NCBI RefSeq assembly: GCF_003857035.1
Contig: NZ_QGSY01000177.1
Span: 17,791 to 81,790 of the forward strand
Length of the DNA: 64,000 bases
DNA from: Micromonospora arida
GTDB taxonomy: Bacteria; Actinomycetota; Actinomycetes; Mycobacteriales; Micromonosporaceae
Direction of reading: 5' to 3'
The notes under the pieces are model-generated. The model did not search any database. It had not been told where the DNA came from and saw only the letters and a program-made list of their open reading frames with translations. The position numbers were made by a program, and so were the translations under genes. Positions 39,972 through 48,543 of this stretch are shown here, one piece after another (position 1 is the stretch's first letter; every line of letters starts with the position of its first letter).

Positions 39972-41597
39972 TCACTGTTCCCGGTAGGTAGCCAGGTCGA
40001 AGTCGGCGTGCACGCCGTCGCCGCCCAGGTCCTGCACCCACAGACCGAGAAACGCCCCGGTGAAGCCCCACGCCGCCGGCTCACCGTCGATGATCAGTGC
40101 GGCATGCTCGTCGGACAGGATGGTCGCGTCCAGCTCGACAGGTAGCCGCTGCCAACCGGCGCCGAGGTCGTAGTCGAAGCGCACCGCCGGCCCGTCGAAG
40201 ACGGCCCGCAGGCCGACCCGGGTGACGCCGTCGGCATCGACGGTCAGCTCGGGGTACGCGGTGCGCCGCCCGTTGTCGGAACTGAGCAGCTCCAGCACCG
40301 TCCGGCCGTCGTCGGCCCGGGTCAGGTAGAGGTGGTGCCAGTTGAGCGTGTTGTAGTAGGCGGTGATCCCGGCGAGTTGACGGTGGTCGGCCGGTTCGAA
40401 CTCCACCACGGTCTCCAACGAGCACTCCCTTGCGCCGACGCGTCGCCCGACCAGGCTGGGTGCCTGTCGACCGACCGGCGACTGCCCGCCGTGGACCCGC
40501 AGGTACGACGGGCGGGTGTGCAGGTCGACCCAGTCCGGGGTGGCCGGCCGACGCAGCGTCGACCAGCACCGGCCCAGCTCGGGGGCGTCGAAGTGGTCCG
40601 TCTCGGGCTCCGCCGGCCAGGGGTGCGCGGGCAGGTCGGGTGCGACGACGTCGTCCGCGGGCACCCCGCCGGAGATCCGCGGCCAGCCGCCCGACGGCCA
40701 CTCGACCCGCTGGATCGCGGTCTCCCGACCCAGCACGCAGTTGCCCAGCGGGGAGTACGGGCGGCCAACCAGGTGGGCCAGGTACCACTCGCCGTTCTGC
40801 GTGTGGACCAGGCTGCCGTGACCTGCCTTCTGCAACCGCAGGTCGGGCCGACCGAAGGAGGTGAGCAGTGGCCCGTCCGGGTCCACCTCGTACGGTCCGA
40901 ACAGCTCCCGGGACCGCGCCACGGTGACCTGGTGCTCCCAGCTGGTACCGCCCTCGGCGGTGATCAGCCAGTACCAGCCGTCGTGGCGGTACAGGTGCGG
41001 ACCCTCGGTGACCCCGACCGGTGAGCCGGTGAACAGGATGCGGGGGCTGCCGACCAGACGGCGTGCGGCCCGGTCGTACTGCTGGATCTCGATGCCACCG
41101 AAGCGGTCGCGGCCGGGCCGCCAGTCCGCGCTCATGCCCAGCAGCCAGGTGGTGCCGTCGTCGTCGTGGAACAACGACGCGTCGAACCCGCGCCCGTGCA
41201 GTTTCACCGGATCGGACCAGGGGCCGGTGATGTCCTCGGCGGTGACCAGGAAGTTCTGCGGATCCCAGTAGCCGCTGGCGAAGCTGGCCACGTCGCTGTA
41301 GACGAGGTGGAACTGACCGTCGTGGTACGTCAGGTCTGGCGCCCACACCCCGTTGGAATCGCCGCATCCGCGCAGATCGAGCAGGCGCCGGTCGGTGATG
41401 ATCCCACCCAGGCTGCGCCAGTTCACCAGATCACGCGAGTGGTGCACGAGGACGCCCGGATACCACTCGAAGGTCGAGGTGGCCAGGTAGTAGTCGTCGC
41501 CGACGCGCAGGATCGACGGGTCCGGGTGGAACCCGGCGAGGACGGGATTGCGGATCGACCGGGTAGCGGTCGCCACGTTAGCGATGTCGGTCGACAC
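39972..41597 (-). CDS. Glycoside hydrolase family 43 (xylosidase/arabinofuranosidase-like)
   Basis: The 541-residue protein has a five-bladed GH43 propeller (about 10-320): base Asp in NPVLAGFHPDPSI, pKa-modulating Asp in GFDASLFHDDDG, acid Glu in VTEGPHLYRHDGWYWLIT (cited in part). A C-terminal beta-sandwich (about 335-541) with ITAYYNTLNWHHLYLT is typical of GH43 subfamilies with a DUF1349/GH43 C2 domain. No signal peptide is seen, so it probably acts on imported xylo- or arabino-oligosaccharides. GTG 41597 has GAGGAG 5 nt upstream. The divergent LacI regulator probably controls it. Confidence 0.92.
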   Translation of the reverse strand: MSTDIANVATATRSIRNPVLAGFHPDPSILRVGDDYYLATSTFEWYPGVLVHHSRDLVNWRSLGGIITDRRLLDLRGCGDSNGVWAPDLTYHDGQFHLVYSDVASFASGYWDPQNFLVTAEDITGPWSDPVKLHGRGFDASLFHDDDGTTWLLGMSADWRPGRDRFGGIEIQQYDRAARRLVGSPRILFTGSPVGVTEGPHLYRHDGWYWLITAEGGTSWEHQVTVARSRELFGPYEVDPDGPLLTSFGRPDLRLQKAGHGSLVHTQNGEWYLAHLVGRPYSPLGNCVLGRETAIQRVEWPSGGWPRISGGVPADDVVAPDLPAHPWPAEPETDHFDAPELGRCWSTLRRPATPDWVDLHTRPSYLRVHGGQSPVGRQAPSLVGRRVGARECSLETVVEFEPADHRQLAGITAYYNTLNWHHLYLTRADDGRTVLELLSSDNGRRTAYPELTVDADGVTRVGLRAVFDGPAVRFDYDLGAGWQRLPVELDATILSDEHAALIIDGEPAAWGFTGAFLGLWVQDLGGDGVHADFDLATYREQ

Positions 41598-41627
41598 GAG
41601 CACTCCTCTGCACGGGCTGTCTGGAAC

Positions 41628-41775
41628 TTCCGGAAAATCGTGGTCCCGGATCGCTGGAATCCCTGCTTACGCTAGCCGGTCTTTTCGCAATAGGACAGAG
41701 GTCTTGACCGCTGGGACAACAGCTCGTAGCGTGCCGGCCATCGATCGACATTACCGGCGAAGCATTGAAAGTTTC
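41628..41775. promoter_or_regulatory. GH43/LacI divergent control region with candidate operators
   Basis: The 272-bp gap contains a TTCCGGAA palindrome (41628-41635) 31 bp from the GH43 start, and GAAAGTTTC (41767-41775). The latter resembles the CGAAA-N-TTTCG operator of the Streptomyces xylose-type LacI repressor BxlR. Confidence 0.5.
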
Positions 41776-41869
41776 GGAGATCCATAGCTCACCGCCCCGC
41801 CCGCTCAGCCGGATGACGAGGCTCCACCGCGAGCAGACCTGAAGTTTCCAGCAGGACGCAGGGGGGACC

Positions 41870-42889
41870 GTGGGCACGGAGAACGGCCGAAACGTCACCA
41901 TCGCCATGATCGCGCGGTTGGCCGGAGTCTCCGTGCCCACCGTCTCCCGGGTCATCAACGGCCGTTCCGACGTCGCCCCCGACACCCGGGAGCGCGTCGA
42001 GGCGCTGCTCAACCGGCACGGCTACCGCCGCCGCTCGCCGGCCCGGCGTACCGACGCCGCCCTCATCGACCTGGTCTTCAACGACCTGGACAGCCCGTGG
42101 GCCGTGGAGATCATCCGTGGGGTGGAGGACGTCGGCCAGACCAGCGGCGTCGGCACTGTCGTGTCGGCCATCCACTGGCGCATCTCCTCGGCCAAGCAGT
42201 GGCTCGACAACATGCGTACGCGCTCCACCGAGGGAATCATCTTCGTGACCTCGATGGTGAACCCGCCGTTGCAGGCCGAGCTGCGCCGACTCCACCTGCC
42301 GGTCGTCATCATCGACCCGGCCGGGGTCGACCCGCAGGAGTCACCCACCATCGGCGCCACCAACTGGGCAGGCAGCCTCAGCGCCAACCAGTACCTGATC
42401 AGCCTCGGCCACCGCCGCATCGGCTTCATCGCCGGCCCGCCGCACCTGATGTGCAGCAGGGCCCGGATGGACGGCTACCGGGCCGCCCTCGGCGCCGCCG
42501 GGATCCCCGTCGACGACGCCCTGATCCGCCCCGGCAACTTCTACCACGAGGCCGGCTTCACCGCGGGTACGCAACTGCTGGCGCTGCCCGACCCGCCCAC
42601 GGCCATCTGCGCCTCCAGCGATCAGATGGCGCTGGGTGTCTACGAGGCGGTCCGCAAACGGGGTCTGCGGGTGCCCGACGACGTCAGCGTGGTCGGCTTC
42701 GACGATCTGCCGGAGGTGCGCTGGTGCTCGCCACCGCTGACCACCGTCCGGCAACCCCTGGCCGAGATGGGCATGCTGGCCGCGCGGACCGTGCTGCGCC
42801 TCGCCGGCGGCGAGAGGACCGAGAGCCCTCGGGTCGAACTCGCCACCGAACTCATCGTCCGCGACAGCGCCGCACCACCACGCTGGTGA
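41870..42889 (+). CDS. LacI family transcriptional regulator
   Basis: The 339-residue protein has the LacI helix-turn-helix and hinge (about 7-60): VTIAMIARLAGVSVPTVSRVINGR, VAPDTRERVEALL. A periplasmic-binding-protein-like effector domain (about 65-330) follows, with GHRRIGFIAGPP, SSDQMALGVYEAV and VSVVGFDDLPEV. The GTG start follows an AGGGGGG-type site. It very likely represses the divergent GH43 gene until a xylose- or arabinose-type inducer is present; the inducer is inferred from the target. Confidence 0.94.
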   Translation: MGTENGRNVTIAMIARLAGVSVPTVSRVINGRSDVAPDTRERVEALLNRHGYRRRSPARRTDAALIDLVFNDLDSPWAVEIIRGVEDVGQTSGVGTVVSAIHWRISSAKQWLDNMRTRSTEGIIFVTSMVNPPLQAELRRLHLPVVIIDPAGVDPQESPTIGATNWAGSLSANQYLISLGHRRIGFIAGPPHLMCSRARMDGYRAALGAAGIPVDDALIRPGNFYHEAGFTAGTQLLALPDPPTAICASSDQMALGVYEAVRKRGLRVPDDVSVVGFDDLPEVRWCSPPLTTVRQPLAEMGMLAARTVLRLAGGERTESPRVELATELIVRDSAAPPRW

Positions 42890-42895
42890 CCTCCC

Positions 42896-43603
42896 TCAGC
42901 TGACGCGCAACGCGTCGTCGACGCCCGTCTCCCGGCGGCCGAGGTGCGCCGGATCCCGACCGGAGAGCAGATCCAGTGCGGCCTTCAGGCAGGCGCCGTT
43001 CTCCCGGGACGAACTGAACCACCACGTCTGGGCGTACCGCTTCGCGCTGTCGTCGCCCACGCCGTTGGCGTCGATACCGAGGCGCCGGCACAGCGCCACG
43101 GCGCGCGGAAGATGGAAGGACTGGGTCACCACAGTGGCCCGCCGCACCCCGAAGATCCGCTCAGCGCGCGCGCACGAGTCGTACGTGTCGAAGCCGGCGT
43201 AGTCCGGCACCACCTTGTGCGCTGGTACGCCCCGCTGCACCAGCCAGTTCCGCATCGCGGCGGGCTCGTTGTAGTCGGCGTTCATGTTGTCGCCCGAAAC
43301 GAGGATCGCCCGCACCTTGCCGGCGTCGAACAGCCGCCGCGCGATCTCCAACCGGGCGGTGAGGACGGGTGAGGGCGTGCCGTCGGCGTCCACCTTGGTG
43401 CCCAGGACGAGGGCGACCGGCGCGTTTGGCACCTCGGCCTCTCCGTAGAGGTGGCCCTCTGCGGTGTCGCGGATCCACGACACGCTGGCCACCGTGCCGC
43501 CGGTCAGCACCACGATCCCCACCGCGAGCGCGAGGACCGTACGACGGGCCAACCGCCGGTGCTCCCCGTACCACCGTCTGGCCGTGCCGAATCGTCCCCG
43601 CAT
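42896..43603 (-). CDS. SanA/YdcF-type (ElyC/DUF218) membrane protein
   Basis: The 235-residue protein has one N-terminal membrane helix (about 22-45) and an external DUF218 domain (about 60-220): ALVLGTKVDADGTPSPVLTARLEIARRLF, ILVSGDN, FDTYDSCARAE and VVTQSFHLPRA. These motifs match SanA, a protein linked to cell-envelope barrier function and vancomycin sensitivity in enterobacteria. Its reaction is unknown. Its stop lies 6 bp from the LacI stop, converging. Confidence 0.9.
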   Translation of the reverse strand: MRGRFGTARRWYGEHRRLARRTVLALAVGIVVLTGGTVASVSWIRDTAEGHLYGEAEVPNAPVALVLGTKVDADGTPSPVLTARLEIARRLFDAGKVRAILVSGDNMNADYNEPAAMRNWLVQRGVPAHKVVPDYAGFDTYDSCARAERIFGVRRATVVTQSFHLPRAVALCRRLGIDANGVGDDSAKRYAQTWWFSSSRENGACLKAALDLLSGRDPAHLGRRETGVDDALRVS

Positions 43604-44369
43604 GCCGCAAGGCTATTCCGCCCGCGCTCACGACTCTCGTCGGCGTACCCGCGACCGCCCCGAGCAGCAAACGAAGACCGTTGTCTATGGACAATCGCTC
43701 ACTGTTAGCGCTAACGTGACGGACAGTCGTCGATCCTCGACCGACCTCGGGCCGCCGTGACGGAGCTGTCGCCATTGGCCCGAGGCGTGCTGAACGACGA
43801 TCGTGGCGTGGGGCGGGTGGCACGTGGCCGGCGCGAGACGGCCCGAGACCACCACTGGGCGACCCGCGCGCCACGCGGCCGAGGCATGAACGGCCACCGG
43901 GATTCCAGGGCACCGCAGCAGCCGGACAGTCGTGCGACGGCGACCGGTCCGCTCACCTGCCCAGCGAACCCGCCGGGCAGGAGCCCGTACCTGGGCCGCC
44001 CTGATGGCGACCGTCGGCCCCAGCCCTGGCCGCCGGGTCGCGTCCCGCTGTTCGGAGTCCGGGCCCGAGCAGCGGGACGCCACCCCGCACGAGCAACCGA
44101 CGGGGTACGGCGTCGGTCACCGCGAGCGCGGCGAAGACGACGCCTGACGCACCTTGAGATTGTCGAACCGACAGTGCCATTGTGGTACGTCGATGAAGAG
44201 CCGCGCGGGGCTGATGTCCGTCCACTGGGCAGCCGGGATCCAGATGTGATCTCCGGGGGACGGTGACACGACCGATGGACCAACGAGAGTCTGCCGTCCA
44301 CGAGATCGCCCGTCACCAGGTCGCACCCTGACCGGCCGGGCGGCTCATCTGCCCGAAGGAACCCCGCCC
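43604..44369. other. 766-bp region without an intact gene
   Basis: I see no complete gene. The left edge carries two adjacent dyads, TTGTCTATGGACAA (43681-43694) and the perfect palindrome GTTAGCGCTAAC (43704-43715), a LacI-type operator. On the minus strand near 44160-44260 a short frame reads PARLFIDVPQWHCRFDNLKV, which looks like the end of a LamG/DUF1080-type sugar-binding domain whose 5' part would now be occupied by the glycosidase gene. The rest is featureless GC-rich DNA with mutually contradictory short frames, so it may be a decayed gene. Confidence 0.45.
43704..43715. promoter_or_regulatory. GTTAGCGCTAAC palindrome, probable LacI-family operator
   Basis: A perfect 12-bp palindrome with the central CG typical of LacI-family operators lies between the SanA-like gene and the degraded region, about 655 bp upstream of the secreted glycosidase. 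It may have governed a gene now lost. Confidence 0.55.
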
Positions 44370-46430
44370 ATGCGTAAACCGAAGACCCGAGCAGCACTCC
44401 TGGCGGGCCTGCTGCTCACCGCGAGCGCGCTCGCTGGCGTCAACCCACCAACCGCCAGAGCGGCGGCCGACCCGGTCACCGTGACCGTCAACACCCGCGC
44501 CGGTCTGGCGACCGTGCCGGACACCGCTCTCGGCGTCAACCACGCCATCTGGGACTCGAACCTCGGCACCTCCGAGACGTCGGACCTGCTGCGCGATGCC
44601 GGCGTGCAGATGATGCGCTACCCCGGCGGCTCGTACGCCGACATCTACCACTGGAAGGACCACACCGCGCCCGGCGGTTACGTCGCGCCGGGGACCGACT
44701 TCGACACCTTCATGGCGGCCGTCCGGCGCGTCGGCGCGCAGCCGATGATCATTGCGAACTACGGCACCGGTACGCCCGCCGAGGCCGCCGACTGGGTGCG
44801 GTACGCCAACGTGACCAAGGGCTACGACGCGCGTTACTGGACCGTCGGCAACGAGAACTACGGCAACGGCCACTACGGGTCCGCGTGGGAAGCCGACGAC
44901 CACCCCGACAAGAGCGCGACACAGTACGCGAGGCTGGTCGTCGAGTACGCCGACGCGATGAAGGCGGTCGACCCGAGCATCAAGGTCGGAGCGGTGCTGA
45001 CCATGCCGGGCAACTGGCCGGACGGGATCACCGCCGGCAGCGATCCGGGCCCGTGGAACCAGACGGTGCTCTCCATCGCCGGCCCGAAGATCGACTTCGT
45101 GGACGTGCACTGGTACCCGGGCGGCACCGCCGCCGAGTCGCTGGCCCGCGTCAACCACCTCCCCGACGCCACCTACCTGCTGCGGCAGCAGCTTGCCCGG
45201 TACGCCGGGCCGAACGCCGACCGCATCGGCATCAGCTTCACCGAGCTGAACGTCGACGCCGGCCGGAACACCCAACCGGCCGCGCTGTTCCTTGCCGACG
45301 TCTACAGCGGTCTGCTGGAGAACGGTGTCTTCACCGCCCACTGGTGGAACGTGCACAACGGCATGGGCACCGTGACGCAGGTGGCCGGTCAGACCGACTA
45401 CGGCGACTTCGGGATGCTCTCCAGCGGGGCCTGCACCGAGGACGGCTCGGTCTGCCAACCGCCGCTGAACACACCGTTCGCGCCGTACCACGGGCTGAGC
45501 ATGATGAAGCTCTTCGCGAAGACCGGCGACCAGTTCGTTCGCGCCGGCACCGACGAGCCACTGGTCACCGCCCACGCCGTCCGCCGGAGCAACGGGGACC
45601 TCGCCGTGCTGCTGGTGAACAAGGACCCGGACAACGACCACCCGGTCACCATCGACTACGCCGGGTTCACCCCGTCGGCCGTCGCGCCGACGGTGTCCAC
45701 CCTCACCAACGGTGCCACCGGCATCGTCACCAGCCAGTCCGGCTCGGCGACCAGCCGGACGCTGCCCGCGTACTCGTTGACCACGCTCGTGCTGCGCCCG
45801 GCCGGCGCGACCGCCGGACGGCCGGCGGCACCGGGCCAACCGACCGCGAGCGGCGTCACCGACCGCGCCGCGACGATCACCTGGCCGGCGTCCACCCCGG
45901 GCGCCAGCCCGATCGCCAAGTACGAGGTGCACCGGCAGAACGGCGCGGTCAGCGAGCAGCTCGGCGAGACGGCGTCCACCTCGTTCACTGTCGGCAACCT
46001 CGTGCCGGGCAGCAGGTACACCGTCAACGTGCTGGCCCGCGACACCGCCGGACGGGTCTCCTGGGCCTCACCGCCGCTCACCTTCGCCACCGGCAGCCCC
46101 GCCGCCAGTACGTGCACCGTCCGGTTCACCACCGCCAACGACTGGGGCAATGGCTACATCGGCGGCGTCGAGATCATCAACAACGGGTCCCGCCCGATCA
46201 ACGGCTGGACGCTCACCTGGACCTGGCCCACCGCTTGGCAGCAGGTGAGCAGTGGTTGGAGCGCCACCTGGGAGCAGGTCGGCACTGCGGTGCGAGTAAC
46301 GCCCACCACCGACAACCGGCAGATCGCCGCCGGCGGCACCGTGAGCGCCGGCTTCGTCGGCGCGTACGGCGGACCGAACGTGCTACCCACGGCGTTCACC
46401 CTCAACGGCACCATCTGCGCCACCGGCTGA
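44370..46430 (+). CDS. Secreted clan GH-A glycosidase (GH51-like) with Fn3 and CBM2
   Basis: The protein has 686 residues: a signal peptide (1-32), a catalytic TIM barrel (about 35-400) and a beta-sandwich (about 400-485) as in GH51/GH39-type alpha-L-arabinofuranosidases. A fibronectin III domain (about 490-575) and a cellulose-binding CBM2 domain (about 580-686, Cys pair CTVRF...GTIC, NGWTLTWTWP) complete it. The acid/base Glu is in WTVGNENYG (about 160) and the nucleophile in SFTELNVDAG (about 292). RYPGGSYAD near 90 is also GH51-like. It probably removes arabinose or related side chains from plant polysaccharide. AAGGAACC lies upstream of the ATG. Confidence 0.85.
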   Translation: MRKPKTRAALLAGLLLTASALAGVNPPTARAAADPVTVTVNTRAGLATVPDTALGVNHAIWDSNLGTSETSDLLRDAGVQMMRYPGGSYADIYHWKDHTAPGGYVAPGTDFDTFMAAVRRVGAQPMIIANYGTGTPAEAADWVRYANVTKGYDARYWTVGNENYGNGHYGSAWEADDHPDKSATQYARLVVEYADAMKAVDPSIKVGAVLTMPGNWPDGITAGSDPGPWNQTVLSIAGPKIDFVDVHWYPGGTAAESLARVNHLPDATYLLRQQLARYAGPNADRIGISFTELNVDAGRNTQPAALFLADVYSGLLENGVFTAHWWNVHNGMGTVTQVAGQTDYGDFGMLSSGACTEDGSVCQPPLNTPFAPYHGLSMMKLFAKTGDQFVRAGTDEPLVTAHAVRRSNGDLAVLLVNKDPDNDHPVTIDYAGFTPSAVAPTVSTLTNGATGIVTSQSGSATSRTLPAYSLTTLVLRPAGATAGRPAAPGQPTASGVTDRAATITWPASTPGASPIAKYEVHRQNGAVSEQLGETASTSFTVGNLVPGSRYTVNVLARDTAGRVSWASPPLTFATGSPAASTCTVRFTTANDWGNGYIGGVEIINNGSRPINGWTLTWTWPTAWQQVSSGWSATWEQVGTAVRVTPTTDNRQIAAGGTVSAGFVGAYGGPNVLPTAFTLNGTICATG

Positions 46431-46435
46431 CGCGC

Positions 46436-46474
46436 GACGGTCGGCTGGCCCGTTCGTCGGGTCAGCCGGCCGTC
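46436..46474. terminator. Terminator hairpin after the GH51-like gene
   Basis: A 17-bp stem with two G-U pairs (left arm GACGGTCGGCTGGCCCG, loop TTCGT) lies 5 bp past the stop and before the convergent AraC gene. A weaker CCCTGA/TCAGGG hairpin follows at 46481-46503. Confidence 0.8.
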
Positions 46475-46533
46475 CGCAAGCCCTGACGCCTCTCGCTTCA
46501 GGGTCAGGACCGGGCGGGTGGCGGCCGTCCCTG

Positions 46534-47277
46534 CTATCCGCGCTCGTGTCTGCCCGGGGTGTGCCCGAAGGCCCGGCGGAAGACGTCGATGAACGCGCTG
46601 GCGGAGGACCATCCACACCGATGCGCCACGGCGGTGACTGGAACATCCTCGGCCAGCATCACCAGAGCACGGTGCAGCCGCAGTTGGGTACGCCACTGCG
46701 GGAAGGTCATGCCGAGGTCGGAGCGGAACAGGCGGGACAACGTACGGTCGCTTCCGCCGACCTGCCTGCCGAGCGCGGCCAGGGTGCGGTTGTCGGCCGG
46801 GTCGGCGTACAGGATCGCGCAGAGTGCCTTCAGCCGGGGCTCGGTGGGCGTGGGCAGGCGCACGGGCTGCGTGGCCGAGGACCGTAACTGGTCGAGCAGA
46901 ACGGCCCGCAGCCGCGCACGCGCGGGGCTGTCATCCTGGGGTGCACGGGTGTAGGCGAGGATCAGCTCGCGCAGCAGCGGCCCGACGGCCAGTACGGTCG
47001 GCTCCGTCAGATTCAGCGGGTCCTCGGTCGCGGGCAGGCCGATCAGGTGCAGTTCGAGTGCGCCGTGGGCCTGGTGCGCGTGCGCGGTTCCGGCGGGCAC
47101 CCAGATGGCGCGGCTGGCGGGGACGACCCAGGAACCCGCGTCGGTGGTAATGGCCAGCACGCCACGGGCGGCGTAGACGATCTGATGGTCGTCGTGGCGG
47201 TGCACGTCGATGACGGACCCGGACGCCAGCTGCTGGGCGCGAGTCGGTGCCACCGGCCGATGGCGGATTTTCGTCAT
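46534..47277 (-). CDS. AraC family transcriptional regulator
   Basis: The 247-residue protein has an N-terminal cupin (about 15-95, SVIDVHRHDDHQIVYAARGVLAI, PAGTAHAHQAHG) and a C-terminal AraC double helix-turn-helix (about 145-245): LAALGRQVGGSDRTLSRLF and VAHRCGWSSASAFIDVFRRAFGHTPG. The ATG at 47277 begins the cupin; a long upstream frame is a shadow of the MFS gene. It is divergent from the MFS transporter with a 54-bp gap. Regulator plus exporter next to each other suggests it controls that gene. Confidence 0.92.
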   Translation of the reverse strand: MTKIRHRPVAPTRAQQLASGSVIDVHRHDDHQIVYAARGVLAITTDAGSWVVPASRAIWVPAGTAHAHQAHGALELHLIGLPATEDPLNLTEPTVLAVGPLLRELILAYTRAPQDDSPARARLRAVLLDQLRSSATQPVRLPTPTEPRLKALCAILYADPADNRTLAALGRQVGGSDRTLSRLFRSDLGMTFPQWRTQLRLHRALVMLAEDVPVTAVAHRCGWSSASAFIDVFRRAFGHTPGRHERG

Positions 47278-47331
47278 TGGTTGGCAGGTTATCGGAAGCC
47301 CGACAGACCGGGAAGCGGCGAGCATGGCGGC

Positions 47332-48477
47332 GTGCCGAGAAACAGAACGATCATCCTGCTGTCCGTCGGACATGGTTGCGTGGACGTCTACCAGGGGGCT
47401 GTGGCGGCGCTCGTACCGTTCTTCATCGCCGAGCGTTCCTACACCTACGCGGCGGCCTCCGGTGTGGTGCTCGCCGCCTCGCTGCTCTCCTCGGTGGCGC
47501 AACCGCTGTTCGGTGCGCTGACGGACCGGTGGGCAATGCCCTGGCTGTTGCCACTGAGCACGATCCTGGGCGGACTGGGAATCGCGTGCAGCGGAATCAC
47601 CGGGTCGTACCCGATGACGCTGGCGTTCGTGGCCGTCTCCGGGATCGGAGTCGCGGCGTACCACCCCGAGTCCGCCCGGGTCGCGCGGATCGCCAGCGGC
47701 GGAAGCCACGCCGGCATGGGTTGGTTCTCCCTCGGCGGCAACCTCGGCTTCGCCGTAGCGCCCATTCTGGTCGCCGCCGTCGTCGCCAGCGGCGGTCTGC
47801 GACTCACTCCGTTGCTCGTGGTGCCGGCCCTCGCGGGCAGCGTGCTGTGCCTGCCCGTCCTTCGCGCGCTGCGCCCGACGACGGGGGCCGGTTCCGACAC
47901 CCCGCGGTGGATCGGGACCGACGACAGGGCCTCGTTCGGCCGGCTGTCGCTGGCCGTGGTCTGCCGCGGCATCGCATTCGCGGGTCTGAGCACATTCCTG
48001 GCGCTCTACGCGCCGCAGCGCACCGGCGGGGGAACCTCGGCGGGAACGGCGGCGCTGGTGGTGCTCTACCTCGGTGGAGCGGTGGGTACGGTGCTCGGGG
48101 GCAACCTGGCCGGCCGCTGGGACCGGGTCACCGTCGTGCGCTGGTCGTACGTGGTGAGCATCGCCGCCGTCGCGGGGGTGGTGCTCGTCCCCGGGCCGGC
48201 GTTCTATCTGTTCGTGGCGCTCACCTCGGCCGGGCTCTACATTCCGTTCTCTCTCCAGATCACCCTTGGCCAGGACTATCTTCCGACCCGCGTCGGCACC
48301 GCGAGTGGCATCACACTGGGCCTGACCGTCAGCGTCGGCGGCCTGGTCAGTCCACTCATCGGCGGTGTCGCCGACGCGATCTCCCTCCAGGTTGCCCTCG
48401 CCCCGCTGATTCTGATGCCCGCGCTGAGTTGGCTGCTGTTCCGCACCCTCCCCGAGCCTGCCCCGCCGAGGCGCTGA
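47332..48477 (+). CDS. MFS transporter, fosmidomycin-resistance (Fsr)-like
   Basis: The 381-residue protein has about 12 membrane helices, with the opening ILLSVGHGCVDVYQGAVAALVPF close to Fsr-type efflux pumps. The MFS loop motif GALTDRWAMPW follows helix 2, and YHPESARVARIASG is another Fsr family mark. Family members export fosmidomycin or other small toxic compounds by proton antiport. The GTG at 47332 is the first start beyond the divergent AraC gene; the ribosome-binding site is weak. The terminator at 48491 follows the stop. Confidence 0.88.
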   Translation: MPRNRTIILLSVGHGCVDVYQGAVAALVPFFIAERSYTYAAASGVVLAASLLSSVAQPLFGALTDRWAMPWLLPLSTILGGLGIACSGITGSYPMTLAFVAVSGIGVAAYHPESARVARIASGGSHAGMGWFSLGGNLGFAVAPILVAAVVASGGLRLTPLLVVPALAGSVLCLPVLRALRPTTGAGSDTPRWIGTDDRASFGRLSLAVVCRGIAFAGLSTFLALYAPQRTGGGTSAGTAALVVLYLGGAVGTVLGGNLAGRWDRVTVVRWSYVVSIAAVAGVVLVPGPAFYLFVALTSAGLYIPFSLQITLGQDYLPTRVGTASGITLGLTVSVGGLVSPLIGGVADAISLQVALAPLILMPALSWLLFRTLPEPAPPRR

Positions 48478-48490
48478 AGCAAGCACGTGT

Positions 48491-48528
48491 CGAAGCGCCC
48501 GCCCCCAGTCGAGGGGACGGGCGCTTCG
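48491..48528. terminator. Terminator hairpin between the MFS and carboxypeptidase genes
   Basis: Arms CGAAGCGCCCG and CGGGCGCTTCG (11 bp, perfect) with an inner CCCC/GGGG extension lie between convergent stops. Confidence 0.8.
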
Positions 48529-48543
48529 CTGTGCACGGGTTGG

